Shown here one piece after another: positions 1 to 11,600 of a stretch of 64,000 bases of DNA. Location: assembly GCA_038503075.1 (NCBI GenBank), contig JBCAML010000004.1, forward strand, positions 1,137,149 to 1,201,148, in the 5' to 3' direction. A model generated the notes under the pieces. It did no database searches. It had not been told where the DNA came from and saw nothing but the letters and a program-made list of their open reading frames with translations. Positions within the stretch are counted from its first letter, which is position 1. Each line of letters begins with the position of its first letter. The stretch is from Gyromitra esculenta (taxonomy: Eukaryota; Ascomycota; Pezizomycetes; Pezizales; Discinaceae). The translations under genes were made by a program, and so were the position numbers.

Positions 1-1192
1 TGTGGCCGCGGGCGTTGACGTTGGCTCCCCTCTTGAGGAGAAGTCGGACTACTTTCTCTTGCTTGTATATCGCGGCGAGGATGAATGCCGTCAGACCATC
101 GTTGCCGCTACGGACATCGACGTCAATGCCGGATTCCAGGAGGATGCTAACTATACTCTCCTGTCCAGACATCGCTGCTAGTTCGAGTGCCGTGTGGCCG
201 CTGCTGGTTTGAGTGGATATCTCAGCGCCCGTCTCAAGGAGTACTTTGACAACGGCCTCGTGACCGCCGGTTGCAGCGAGTAGGAGTGCGGTGTGACCGT
301 TGTTGTTCTGGATGTTGCTATCCGCGCCGTTCTCCAGCAGGACTCTGACCGGCACAGCGTGGCCAGCTGTAGCAGCCAGGAGCAAGGGGGTGTGGCCATT
401 GTGATCAGAGAGAGAGAGGTCGGCGCCATACTCTAGCAGGAGCTTGAGAACATCCAAGCGACCTTTCCATGCTGCAAGATGAAGCGCCGTGCGTCCGTTT
501 GTGGTCTGGAAGGATACGTCTGCGCCCATCTCAATAAGTGTCCGGACCACTGCTTCATGTCCCGCTAATGCCGCTACATAAAGAGCACCGTGAATATTGC
601 TATCTCGCGCGTTAATATAATGCGGACCCTGACCATGCTCCAGCAACATCCGAACCATTTTTGCATTCCCTTTCCACGCCACCAAGTGCAGCGGTGTGAT
701 CCTGTCGTTGTCCTCATCATCAATATCTGCCCCGTTTTCTAGCAGTAATCTGATCATCCCTTCATCCTTATCCAACGCCATCGCCAAGTGAAGCGCCGTC
801 AACCCATCTTGTCCCTTCGCTGTAATATCTGCCCCTCTTTCCAATAGCAGTTTAATGATGACCGCCCGGTTATCGTTCGACCCAACTGCGTAATGGAGCG
901 CAGTCTGACCGTACGAGCTGCCGCTGCCACTGTCGCCCTCGCGCGTAGGCTCGTTAATGCCGATTGCGTTTGTCAAGTCGAGCACCAGCCGCACGAGTGG
1001 TTCGTGGCCTTTCCACGCCGCCCATTGCAGCGCTGTGATGCCGCGGATATCTCGAACGGCGAGCTTGTGCAGGTACGGGGTCACGAGGAGCGAGAGGTGT
1101 TTGTTCGTTTGGAGGAACCAGTTGGCGTGCTTTGCTTCGAGGTTTTTGGCAATGAGGAAGAGGATTTCATTTGGGAGGTCGAGAAGATTCAT
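1..1192 (-). CDS. F-box and ankyrin-repeat protein (partial, C-terminus beyond window)
   Basis: One open frame reads right to left and leaves the window at base 1, giving about 397 residues without an intron. The chosen ATG (1192-1190) starts directly with an F-box-like helix: residues 1-17 contain LLDLPNEILFLIAKNL, followed by the NKHL/LVTPYL stretch usual in fungal F-box proteins. From about residue 50 come ankyrin repeats, at least ten, each with the G-x-T-A-L-H-x-A-A and LLL-x-x-G-A-D signatures. An acidic Ser/Gly-rich insert (GDSGSGSS) separates repeats 1 and 2. F-box proteins usually bring targets to an SCF ubiquitin ligase through Skp1, and the ankyrin stack would be the target-binding surface. 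The substrate cannot be told from sequence. This combination is common and expanded in filamentous ascomycetes. The repeat number is a minimum because the 3' end is missing. Confidence 0.85.
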   Translation of the reverse strand, partial: MNLLDLPNEILFLIAKNLEAKHANWFLQTNKHLSLLVTPYLHKLAVRDIRGITALQWAAWKGHEPLVRLVLDLTNAIGINEPTREGDSGSGSSYGQTALHYAVGSNDNRAVIIKLLLERGADITAKGQDGLTALHLAMALDKDEGMIRLLLENGADIDDEDNDRITPLHLVAWKGNAKMVRMLLEHGQGPHYINARDSNIHGALYVAALAGHEAVVRTLIEMGADVSFQTTNGRTALHLAAWKGRLDVLKLLLEYGADLSLSDHNGHTPLLLAATAGHAVPVRVLLENGADSNIQNNNGHTALLLAATGGHEAVVKVLLETGAEISTQTSSGHTALELAAMSGQESIVSILLESGIDVDVRSGNDGLTAFILAAIYKQEKVVRLLLKRGANVNARGH

Positions 1193-1430
1193 CGGAGGCG
1201 TTACGATATCGCTCCCTATACCCGTTCGGGGGTATTTAGTTTGCGTTGGGGGGGGATGTGAGGTGCAGTGATTTTAGTTACCCGGATTAACAGGGTTAGG
1301 GCTATTTACTTACAGATTATACGGAATCAATTGCTTCTCCTAAGGTGTTCGTTATCGATACCGTATGATCGCATTGGCAGGCGTTGGAACAGCTGGAGCC
1401 ATGGAATTTCGGGGCGCTAGGTAGGAGAGG

Positions 1431-1568
1431 TACTCGGATATTACACGAAGAAACTGAAGATGCATGTTCTAGGTCGGGGTTTCTAGTTGGCTGGATCCAG
1501 CTATATCAAATTACTGATTGATCAACCTAATACCCTCGCTCTCAGGTTCTTCATAATGTATCCGAGTA
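1431..1568. mobile_element. MITE family A, copy 1
   Basis: A 138-base element with imperfect terminal inverted repeats. The left end reads TACTCGGATAttacacGAAG and the right end, reverse-complemented, reads TACTCGGATAcattatGAAG. Bases 1455-1568 are closely similar to 27302-27419, so this is a repeated family. The terminal TA suggests TA target duplication as in Tc1/mariner-type MITEs. No coding capacity. Confidence 0.75.
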
Positions 1569-3463
1569 GAGTACGCTCATCTCGCTAGATTTATAATGCT
1601 AGATGACTAAACTCTGACTATGAATATTGAGTGCGAAAATGGGCCCCAGGCGCCGATGAAACCCCCACACAGGAAGCTCGGTTCTTTGACAGCCACAGGA
1701 TATAGAAAATTAAAACAATTAAAACATATTGTCTGGAGTGTGCTGAACTTGTTGCCGCTCTCAAAGTGCTACTCTATCCCGTATCTCGTGCCACAGACAT
1801 GATAATTCTGACCTTAGTCAGAATTTAGTCATCCGGCATTATAAGTCTGGCGGCATGAGTATACTCGTACTAACTCAGTTGTATTTTTCATTTTTCTGTG
1901 ATGACTATCCCTTAGGCCGTCAGAACAGATCAAAATCCGGTGTACTAATTGGATAAGGAAGTCATGATATGGCCAACCCTAATACCTAGTATCAAACTCA
2001 GTTAGGACAAAGCTTAAGCGATGGTTTTGATTAGCAGGATAGCCTGGGCTCAAATCTGTCATCCATACAGTTCTCCAGATCACGACTTCCATTTACAGTT
2101 AGTGCACTGAATTTTAATATATTCCTCCCTAGATAATACGGCAGCCTCGTAGCCGACTTATCACGTGACAATCTTTTCCTATATTGGGTGTTGACGGATT
2201 GTCTCTACAAACAAAAACAAAAACCTGATCTTAGCAGATGAACGTCTGATTGCGGGACTAAACTATCAAGTTGTTTTTGGTGGCAACTTTTTTTGTTGCA
2301 GAATATCTAGCGACATGGATTTAAAAAAAAGGAATGAAATTCAAGACATGAAATATCACTCACTATTACATTCACACATGGGGTGACGGCGAATCCTGTC
2401 TAATGGCGAACAGGGGTCCACGAGTTACATCTCTAAGCTACAGGATTCACAACTTTTTCACAAAACATTAGAAATTTTAGATTCCCAGTTAATCTCTTCG
2501 GCCTATTGATTACAGGTTTTGTTTCAGGGTACTTTATTCTTGAATTTTCGCTATTGGGTGTTTTTTTCGCGTTATCTTGGGGAGTTACCGTTGCTAGGTT
2601 AGTGCTTGGCCCTTGCGACCCTTGTTCGCTATCAAACAGGATTCGCCATCACCCCAGTGAGTGACTGTGGATTTCCGGCTGTCGGATTTCTTAATGCGGT
2701 AACCCGGATGAGGGAAGCCGGGCACCCGAAGCAAAGCGTTCCGTGCTTGCTGGCATATATAGATAGGGGCGCAGCGCCAGTCTTTAACATGTAAGCGATC
2801 GAGCTTTCCTTATCTTCTATACAATTATTGTTCTGGCATCTGCTGTTGGAACTGAGTTTTTTAGTGTCACGCATTAATGTTTTATATGGTGTAGGTCTGG
2901 ATAGAGCTTTGGGTGCTTCGGTCAAGCCAGAGCGGCGGTAAGTTTGTCTCCCAGTTGTAGCTTTTATGGAGCTTTGTTAGCTGGGTGAGGAAATACCTCT
3001 GGACCGTAGCTGTCTCAGTGGGTATCTGAAGAATGCATGGACTCTAGTAGCAAATGGATATTGTGATGCACCGTCGTGGCTTGTGTTATCTAGATTAACA
3101 ACCGGACAATGGACACCAGACGAAGTGTACATTAACAAAGGTCGATTGCTTGTCTACTGCAATAACAACACTAGCCTGCGTCATGTAGGGGTGAGAAAGA
3201 TAAGTTCTTTATATATGCGCTTTTCATGTCTGCTACTTTGATTTTGCTTTACTAGCCCAGGTCTTGCCGTTCTTGGTCCTAGCTACAGCCTAGAAGTACT
3301 TATATTTTTAATTCGACGATTGTCTTTTAACGGCGTATAGTTGTAGATTGAATTCAGGTTCGCTCCAGCTTGTTCGCTGGCCATGGTCTATAAGTAGACT
3401 TATAATTAATACTTCCTGCTCTCACTCCTAATCACTATCTGTCCTCTGCTACCCACGTTAACG
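1569..3463. other. Intergenic, AT-rich, no supported gene
   Basis: No frame here has both length and protein-like composition. The one structured item is the inverted repeat at 2378-2660, listed separately. The bases before 3464 (about 3390-3460) hold a TATA-like ATAAGTAG/TTATAATT stretch and a CT-rich tract, which read as the promoter of the next small gene. Confidence 0.5.
2378..2660. mobile_element. Inverted-repeat element, family F copy 2
   Basis: Left arm 2378-2420 contains GGGGTGACGGCGAATCCTGT. The right arm 2618-2660, reverse-complemented, contains GGGGTGATGGCGAATCCTGT and continues with a GCGAACA block in both arms. The same arm consensus (GGGGTGATAGCGAA ... AACAGGGG) builds the element at 10762-10931, so this is a second, longer family member. 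Exact outer ends are uncertain. Confidence 0.6.
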
Positions 3464-3847
3464 ATGCTCCCGCGTCGCAAACATAACGAAACCAGTAAAG
3501 CAATACCCACGGTTAATCCAAAGTTAGAGGATGAAGCTGGTGCTGATTCCGATCAGGTAAGGGGAATCTGCAAACACGTGCAAACTATGGCCCCCCTCGC
3601 TGGACTCCTCAGCGACCCGACAAACGGTGACCCGACAAGTGTGTGTCGACAGATAGCAGACTCGGAAATATTGGCACAACTGCTGGACGAACTGAAAGAT
3701 ATTAAGTCCTACCTGGCGCAAGCTCAAAGTGTTAATTTTACTTTGAAGCGTTGCCTTAAAGGCATGGAAACAGAGGTTACGGATCTCAGTACACGTGCTA
3801 GCAATTTGGGTTATGGCTTAGGAGTTGGTGTAGAGGCGCGAGAGTAG
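3464..3847 (+). CDS. Hypothetical small protein (127 aa)
   Basis: An intronless 127-residue frame starting at ATG 3464. I do not recognise a family. The N-terminal half is polar and charged. Residues of about 70-110 (ILAQLLDELKDIKSYL and following) look amphipathic and could form a short coiled coil. There is no signal peptide or membrane segment. In favour of a real gene: a TATA-like motif and a CT-rich leader lie 20-80 bases upstream, and the amino-acid composition is ordinary. Against: no homology can be checked here and the surroundings are repeat-rich. It may be a lineage-specific gene or chance. Confidence 0.4.
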   Translation: MLPRRKHNETSKAIPTVNPKLEDEAGADSDQVRGICKHVQTMAPLAGLLSDPTNGDPTSVCRQIADSEILAQLLDELKDIKSYLAQAQSVNFTLKRCLKGMETEVTDLSTRASNLGYGLGVGVEARE

Positions 3848-6177
3848 GATTTCAAGCGGTGTTTACGCGATGTTATGGCTGTATTGTAGATTATAATTCA
3901 TTGTGTCTTGGGGGATTTTTTATAAATTGCTGATGCAACGCTGCAGTCTAGGCATCTCGCTGTATGGGGACTGCATTAACATGAGTTTTATATATTATAT
4001 ATAATGCACAATTTGTATCGAAGCGGATGGACTGGGCGGAAGACGGCCTTAAGGCCTTCGCCTAAGAACTGAAGTTCCTTTTGCAATTGGACTAGGAGAT
4101 TATACTCTGGCGCACTGACGCGAGCCGAGCGTTCGATTCCTGGCACGGTCACCGTGCTCGAGTCTTGGACATGGCCGCCATATTGCTAGGGCTCTGCTAA
4201 CAGTAAGGATGTGATAGAGTGTGAACTGTGATGCGGATTGTAGATCTATATTATTTGAGTGATTTAGAAGAGGATTTATATTTTTTTCTTCGTGCCAGCA
4301 TCCCCAAGCCCTGGAGGGATTGATCTCAGGATAATCCCTGTGCTTATATTGCTTTATAGTGTTATTATATCTTGGGTGCTTAGAGATGCTCAGGGGTTGG
4401 CGAATCAACTAGACGGCTTTCAGTAGGATATTAGGGTACGATGCCCTTGCTCTTATGTGTGGCCAAGATGCCCTTCTTCTTGCTACATCTTTCTCTTTCC
4501 AAGTTTCGCTCCCAGCTGAGCTTGTGTTCGACTGTAGCTTCTTCTCGATATTCTGATCCTGTAAACGTGTTGCTGCAATCGAAACCGTTCACGTGGCGTA
4601 TCTCGAGTGAGAACTTGCCAGCTGTCCCCCGCTTCGTGATTGGACTGAAGTCAACAGCATGAGCACCTACTGAGTTTATCTTCAAATTCCTGACTTTTTC
4701 ATATTCAGCAAGACGTCTAGCTCTCTGCAGGTAAATCCGACATGACTGGATAGCTATAGTACTATTTTCTCCCCTCTAGGAGTAGAATGGGACTACTTCT
4801 CTTGTGCAGGGCTCTGGAGTCACTTTTGATAGCATCATGGCACTGCTATAAGCATGAGGAAGGTTGTGCTGAGGGAGAGACGGAAGATTGTGTTGCGAGG
4901 GGCTAGAGATACTTATAAAGACTTCTCACTTTCTACTCCTCTAGAGAATCACCATCTTTGTGCTTTATCTACCTAGTAGGAAAGTAGTAGGTGTCTGTCA
5001 CACCAGAAAAAGATCTCGATCAGCACCCTCAGGAGCACGTAACCCCGGCGAGTATCGAAGTTCAGAACTTCATCTTTCACACCTCCTGAAGAAGAGATGA
5101 ATGTGAAGCTGGGTCTGTGCGCAGAGAGGCTAGTCTACATTTCGCAAGGGGTTCAGCAGAAACGGTCGGAATAATTGAGGGCTGTCTTTAGGATCCCGTG
5201 CCGCCAAAGGTTATATGGTGAGATTGCACCTATTCGTTATTGAGAAGGGTATATACCCTGTAGCACGATGAGATGGATCAGGATATGGATTGCCTACTTT
5301 AAATGGGGGTCGGAAGCAGCACAGAGTATTTAACGTCATTAAAACAGCAATGGGATGGGTAAGGTAAGCTACTACGTCATAGGAGATACAGCGAAAGAAG
5401 GATCGAGAGGGTGAATTTTCAAGAAAAGTTATAAAGCTGCGTATGTTTTGTGTATGTATTTCGTCATTTAGAAGCATAGAATTTAAATTTTGATGGAATG
5501 ATGAAGGAGATGGAGGAGCTAGATGCGATAGAGGTAGTATGTTATAGTACATGTAGTTAAAAAAGTGTCTTCCCCTGCGGCCATGAGCAAGCACCATCGA
5601 TTGGCGAGTCCAGTTCTACCTGGCCCGAAGAACCCCGACTTCCATATACCCACCCAACTCTTAACCTTAACTAAGTTTACTACTGCCGGATATTGTCGGG
5701 AACCGTGTAAACGGCGGGTGGGTTTTGCGTTCCTAAGATGAGATACGAAGCAGCCGAAGTCAATTTTTGCGAATATCTAGCTTCGGTACTGGTCAAAACT
5801 CAAGCGTCACTAATAGAGAAAGATCTAGGAAAGATCTAGGGAATTCTTCCATCTTCCTCATTACAGATATACTAACGCAAGGTCCTCAGAAGGGTATGTG
5901 TTGTGATAGCACTGGTATAGTAACTCTAAATATATATTTTTTTTACTCGGAATCGGAATAGTTATCGTCTACCTATTACGCTATAGTATCCCCCATTAGC
6001 TGCCTCTGACAGTCACAGAAACTGGGTATTTCTCTTCGTCCGAAGCTTAGAGCGGAGACACAGCGCTATGCTGTTCTTTTGATCATTTTGTTGAGTTTAT
6101 ACTATCTAATGTACATCGGAAAATCCTTCCCCAAAAAAAAACCTTTGCGCCACAGCATCGATACCACTACCGCCGCA
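3848..6177. other. Intergenic, no supported gene
   Basis: Several frames of 80-130 codons exist on both strands (for example minus 5211-5597) but show no domain, no consistent splice structure and frequent overlap with frames on the other strand. I see no gene I can defend. Confidence 0.4.
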
Positions 6178-6369
6178 TTTGGCGAATAAGCTCATGGGCT
6201 TAAGTAGAGTAGTGAGAAAGAAGGCGTGGGAACAAGCCAATTAGAACCTCATGGTTGGGGTTACTGCCAGCACTTTCCTGTTTCAACGAAGTCAATATTA
6301 TTTGATTGGCTCTCTCCGCCGCCTTCTTTCTCACTACTTTACTTTAAGCCCATGGGCTTATTCGCTAAA
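6178..6369. mobile_element. MITE-like element D
   Basis: A 192-base element with near-perfect inverted ends of about 48 bases. The left end starts TTTGGCGAATAAGCTCATGG and the right end, reverse-complemented, starts TTTAGCGAATAAGCCCATGG. Both continue into GTAGTGAGAAAGAAGGCG. No coding capacity. Confidence 0.8.
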
Positions 6370-6414
6370 TACAACGGTACGGCACAAGATGGGTTGTGTG
6401 AGTAACACAAAGGA

Positions 6415-6858
6415 AACCTTTTCAATGCCAGCGTACTAGCCACAAACACCTTTGGAATACCATCTAACGCCGAACAGAACCAGAGACACACGGAACCCTC
6501 CCCCTACCACATAGACAGTCCCGCTATTGATCAAAATCTCCTAGTTTCTACTAAATATAATAGCACTTTGAGCACATCGTCTCCCTAAGCTTCTCTTCTC
6601 CCTAAGCTGCAGCTGCTCCAGCTACCCTAAATACGCCTCGCTTAAACTAAATAATGTCCAGCAGGACCACACACGCTGACTTAAAGGGTTCCCATCGCCA
6701 AATGCATCTAATTATTATTTAAGTTTGGGGAGTAGGAATAGTATGGTAGTGCGCTGGGTGTGTGGTTTAGGCAGAGGGTTCCGTGTGCTCTGGTTCTGTT
6801 CGGCGTTGGGTGGTGTTGCAAAGGTGTTTGTGGCTAGTACGCTGGCATTGAAAAGGTT
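6415..6858. mobile_element. Long-TIR element E
   Basis: A 444-base element whose first and last about 105 bases are inverted copies. Both arms begin AACCTTTTCAATGCCAGCGT and continue through ACTAGCCACAAACACCTTTG and AACGCCGAACAGAACCAGAG. The short core has no frame of interest. It lies 46 bases from element D, so two different elements sit side by side. Confidence 0.8.
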
Positions 6859-7258
6859 ATCCTGATTTGACACCTTTTAGTGGCAAGTTAGGTTCTTACA
6901 TTGTTAATATGTGTTATTGGGGAACTGGGACTATATTTGGTGCAACTTGCACATCTAGGTGCTTGTTTACACAATAAAATCATGTTATAAGCACCCCCAC
7001 CACCAACCGCGTGTACCGTAGTGTATACCCAATGTCACCCGTTAACCAGAAACTCCCAAATACAACCGAAAGAAAGCCCCCGTTTAAATTCAAATCACTC
7101 CTATAAACACCGTAATTCAATTCCATTTCTTTGTTTGTTTAGTCACTCTATTGTCCTTTCCCCCCCCCAACTTTTCTCCGTGTCACTGATTTGCAACCCC
7201 CCTCTTTTCTCTCTATCCCGGTCATCGATCCGTTGCCCACATTCCCACTTTCGGATAT

Positions 7259-8374
7259 TTAGCTTATCCTCGTAGCTCCTATGTCACCGGCAGTCGATGG
7301 ATGCCCCTTATTGACCTTTTGGGAACGCTGAAATGTGATGGAGCCCCTGGTGGATCTTTTGAGGGTTGCATAAACTGGCTCTGTCGAGAGAATGGGGTGC
7401 TTAAGATCTTTCAGCTCTTGGTAGAGTTGCTCAACGGTTAAAACATTGCCTTTAAAAGAATGGAGTACCCGAAAGATCGCATTGGTAAATGACGTGGGCC
7501 CAACACCTGGAGTTATATGACCATATTGACATGCGGCCAAGATCTCAACTGTGTGTGAATCAAAGTTACGATAGATACCGCCTTCTGAATAACATGCGTC
7601 TAGAAAAATGACCACGTCTGACTTACAATCCTGTAAACGCTCTCGAATGGGCCGTAATAGGATCTGGTAAAATTTTCCCTTGTGGCTCATTGCTAGTACA
7701 TAGTCTTGGTTTTCATTCCAGGATCCATGGCCTCCGAAATGAACGAGGATCATATTCGAATGCCCATCGTAGTCGTTAAGGAACTTGGTAACTTTTTCTT
7801 CTACTGTTTTTTGCAGTTCCTCTGGGCCAAAGAGTGGAATCCTGTAAATAGTAACATTGAACCTCCATTCCTCAAGTTTTCCTTGAAGGGCTTGAGCCTC
7901 CGCCAAGCATCCCCCAATATCGTCGAAAGCGAACAGGATCAATAGTGCATGGCAGAAGCTGTACCTTCTTGAAGGGTGGCATGGTTCGCTTGTTCCTGGA
8001 ACGGGAGGGAGGTCTGAGCTCGGAAGTTGGCTGAGGTTGAGCTCATGCTGTTGTGCCGAAACTAATATTGAGGTCACTTGGGTATTTTGCGATGCATTCG
8101 CGACACTGGATTCGTTGGCGCTGGTCGGTTGGGACAAACTTGAGAGCTTTGAAGTGAGAAAATTTTCCCTAGGAAGGAACGGAACTACTCACATTATATC
8201 CTCCGAGAATATTCTTTGCGGTTCGCTATGCTGTGGGCTCGAGAAATAATTGATAGTAGTGACAACGATAATTGTCCCGACAACCATACACTGCAACCAT
8301 AGGCATTTATCACTGATGGCAATGCCCAGGTTGATAATTGAGACAGGAATCGAAAACCACAAGACTCTATGCAT
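7259..8374 (-). CDS. Caspase-like (C14) protease with N-terminal membrane segment, paralogue 1
   Basis: Two exons, 8374-8193 and 8138-7259, around a 54-base intron (GTGAGT...CTCAAG), give 353 residues. Exon 1 supplies the only upstream ATG and a hydrophobic stretch (about residues 23-43, including MVVGTIIVVTTINYF), so the protein is probably membrane-anchored with the protease on one side. The core has the two caspase-fold landmarks: VHFGGHG with the catalytic His (about 198) and FLDACYS with the catalytic Cys (about 243). A conserved C-terminal half with PGVGPTSFTNAIF follows. No prodomain repeats, NACHT or TPR region are seen. Likely a Cys peptidase of metacaspase/caspase type in regulated cell death or conflict; the substrate is unknown. 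Paralogues lie at 17649 and 21619 on the same strand. Confidence 0.8.
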
Positions 8375-10761
8375 CCCAGTCTATCGGCTGGAGGTTATGT
8401 TTAAAACCCGATCAGGATGCTAGAGAACGAGAAGGTTCAAGCGTCGGCGCTGCAGGGGTTTGGCAAATGCGAAGCTCAAAATCAGCAAACAAGGCTGAAG
8501 GCAGACAAGGAGAGAATAAGTAAAAACAGGCGCAATATGTCACTTTATCAAGCAGTATTTAAGGAAGGGCAAGGGCAAATACGAAGGGAAGTGGTGAGAG
8601 GTTATGTTCAGCGCAACGGAGCGGAGAGTAGAAGAAGAAATGTGGTAATAAATTAGAGGAGTTAGGCTGATCGTAAGATGGGCTACTTTGCCGAAGGATT
8701 TATCGACGTTTGGGCCTGGTGCAGAGTCCGTGCTATTTTAGGACATACCGTCTTGTAACTACCTCATCTAGGTGCCTTCGGTAAGTTGTTGGGTTTAGTG
8801 TCTTTGGGTTTTTGGAGCTGTTTATTTCAGTAAATCGCTGACGAGAAACCGTGGTCTATCAACAGCACCTTGTGGCCAAACCTACCGCTAGAATATTCAT
8901 CAGAAACCCCAAGGAGCGGGTGGGGACCTCGAACCTCAAGTCTATTTCTCTATCACCTGTGACGCATTATCGGCCCAGGCACGAGGGGAATCTGAGCCTA
9001 TGAAGAACAGAGGTGAAGGGTGTTTCAAAATCGTCGAACCTGATGAGGAATTTGAACATAGCAGGAGTTGCGAGTGTTGTCGCTATCGAGTTGCCTTCTT
9101 CCGGAGGGGTTCCGATAGGCGGTGAGGTGTGCGGGGGCGTGGTCCGCAATGCACTTGGTGAGTGTAAAGGTTGATGCCGATGATCTCTGGGTTCCGTTTA
9201 TTTATTTCCAGCTGTGATTGACTGCATCGGTCACTCGACGGAACTGGCCGGTTGACGAGCAAGGCTTCGTAGAGGCGAAAGCTGGGTGCTTAACTACTGA
9301 CAAACACACTAAGGAAAGTCTGTTTTATGGTAGTGATCTACACTCTTGTTCGTCAACTGCCCATTTTCGTGTGACCAGGAGCGACTGTATGGCGGAAAAC
9401 CTGCTTCACTCCATCAGAGCACCTATACATCTTCTGAGAAAGGAGTTTATATACGTCTCGGAACATAGTCCCCACGTAAGCTTCCTGCTCCCCACAGCCT
9501 TCTCTCATGTTCCCGCCCACGGCCTCGACTGGTGTTCGGAAAACTGTACACTGGTCTCTGACTCGTAGAAGATTTCCGTAAAAAGATAAAGATGAATGCA
9601 AGCGTTGAAGGCACTGGTTCTTTAGCTATAATTCTGGCAGTATTGCCTATAGCTAGTAGGTAGGGCTGATTTCGTCTACGGGGTGGATTCTTCGACTAGC
9701 CTTTAAAGCGGTACGGTGGAACTGGCCAGTGGGCAGATGCGGGGAGAACATGGCAGCCATGGGCTATTGTCATAGCTTTAGTGTTAGTTACGATTAGTGA
9801 GTTAACCAAGGGGAAAGAAAAAAGAAGGGTAGCAATGGGCATCAAACCCAAACCACTGTCTGCGGATTAGCCATAGGCCGGCCAACTCCCCGCCCGTCAG
9901 ATCAGTTCTGTCACCAGGCCAGGGACACCTGTGCCAGCGTAAGAGATACGTACGCTGGGGCATCGTATAATATTAGCCTGACTAACATCCTCAAGCTTTG
10001 GATACGGGTCCGAGGAACTGCTGATGACTTAGCTGGGAAGGGCTAGCATGAGGTGGAGGATCCCCGAAGTCGATGCCGATGCTCAAGGGGGCTCGGCTCA
10101 TGGTGTAGCGGATACACTTGTTTTCTCGAAGTTATAGAAATCCAAATATGTGCCGAAGACTCACAGAGTTCAAATTCGAGTTCATAAGAAAGAGACTGCT
10201 GATCAAAAGCCTGGTACGAGCGCCCTAGCAGTCGGGAAGCAGAGGGCGAGAAAGACAGCGATTGAAGAGGCTGGACTCTCAAGCGTGGAAAACTTACATC
10301 TTAGATGTTAACACGGGGTGGAGCAGGCTGTAACTTATGTAAACGATATCACTCTATAATCTTCGATCGACTTAACAAGGGTTGAGTAGACGCCTTGTGG
10401 CCCATGCATGCTAGTGCTTGACTATCTTTGGCCGAGTGCCGATTTACAGGAATGTTTGGGATCTAACGCGCATGCGCAGGGCGGATAAAATAACAGAAGA
10501 GGTAACTTTCAGCTGGCGTGCCGTAGCATTTACCCGGTGGTTTGGTGTTTTACGGCACGGTGGTACATCTTGTGACGGGTCCGCTCTCAGCAACCTCTGT
10601 CTTCAGACAGGTAACGTTATCGCGTGCTTTAGGCGTGTGAGAGGGGGGGCAGCGCCATAGCTCAACTGATTGACTTCACGTGCGGTATTGACAGCTCAAC
10701 CCTGCATGGGGCGCTCGCTTACCCTCGCTTTTCGGCAATAATTCCACCACAGACCGTAGAG
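8375..10761. other. Intergenic, no supported gene
   Basis: Short overlapping frames only. The purine-rich frame at 8417-8656 (plus) lies head to head with the caspase-like gene and looks like its promoter/leader region read as protein. I see nothing else in this stretch. Confidence 0.4.
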
Positions 10762-10931
10762 TACAGTCGTTCACGGGGTGATACCGAACGCTGGGTGTTA
10801 ACGAACAGGGGGATTTGGACCAATAAAGTACTAGAAGTTTCCGCCTAGATCTACGACTTAGCAACTTTCTTTCCCACAAAACCCCTGCTCGTCAACACCC
10901 AGTATTCGCTATCACCCCGTGAACGGCTGTA
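10762..10931. mobile_element. Inverted-repeat element, family F copy 1
   Basis: About 170 bases with arms of about 48 bases. The left end reads GTTCACGGGGTGATACCGAA and the right end, reverse-complemented, reads GTTCACGGGGTGATAGCGAA. Both continue into CTGGGTGTT(A/G)ACGA(A/G)CAGGGG. Related to the arms at 2378-2660. Confidence 0.7.
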
Positions 10932-10992
10932 GCTATTGTATGTAGGTATCCACATGTGCTTGGGGGGGCATTAAACAGCGGGAAGTGTAACA

Positions 10993-11040
10993 GACCAATG
11001 AAATTGGCATGTGGAACGCCTATGTCTTACTAAGTGTGCC
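10993..11040 (+). repeat. Left copy of a 48-base direct repeat flanking the fold-back array
   Basis: Aligned without gaps to 16143-16190, 37 of 48 positions match by eye; both begin GACCAAT and share TGTGGAA and TCTTAC. The two copies bracket the 5.1-kb array of palindromic units in the same orientation. Confidence 0.5.
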
Positions 11041-11199
11041 TAGTGTGCCAAACACCAAACTGCTTTTCAAGAAAAAAATTTACAACCTAGGTATACCTGT
11101 CATCAGTGCTTTCCAGGAGATATCTTTCATGGATGAATACTATCGTTGGCTAGTTAGGTACAGGGTTATGCTGCGTTGCTGTTCATTATGTTTCCTTTG

Positions 11200-11600
11200 G
11201 TTTCCATTATAATGAGTCATATGTTTGTCATTGGAAGGATGGAATATGGGTATATAAGCGAAGGGTTTTCCCCTCATATTGTACTTTTTCTTCTTTTCTC
11301 TATAATCTCAAGGAGCAGAGTTCTCGTTAAGCTCTCAGGTATCCCCCGAGATGAGCAGTACTACTTGAATGAGAAACCAGTGACAAGAGAGTGCATGAAG
11401 ATTCTACAGGCTCTACAAGTTGATCAAGTTATGATGACTTGATGGCGGCGACAGCGAAGGATTACGAGGTGTAACCGAGGTTTGTATTGTGAAATACAAG
11501 AGTGAACAATAGAAGACGTTGCTTAAAGAAAGAAGAAGGAAAAGTACAACAAGAGGGGAAATCCCTTTGCTTATATACCACATTCCAACTCGTTCGATCT
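11200..11600. mobile_element. Fold-back unit 1
   Basis: The left arm carries TGGAATATGGGTATATAAGC and TTGTACTTTTTCTTC. The right arm carries the same blocks inverted (GAAGGAAAAGTACAAC, then GCTTATATACCACATTCCA). The centre, about 11320-11420, holds the CTCAGGTATC block and the shared GATTCTACAGGCTCTACAAG segment. The left arm is missing part of the sequence kept in the right arm, so the palindrome is imperfect. Confidence 0.6.

Noticed and set aside
4090..4150. tRNA-like end (GTTCGATTCCTGGCAC) suggesting a tRNA
   Set aside because: The flanking bases do not form a T-stem, and no acceptor, D-arm or anticodon arm can be placed upstream.
7021..7275. 84-codon plus-strand frame rich in Ser/Pro/Phe
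   Set aside because: It is a pyrimidine-rich stretch at the 3' end of the caspase-like gene on the other strand, with no domain and no promoter.
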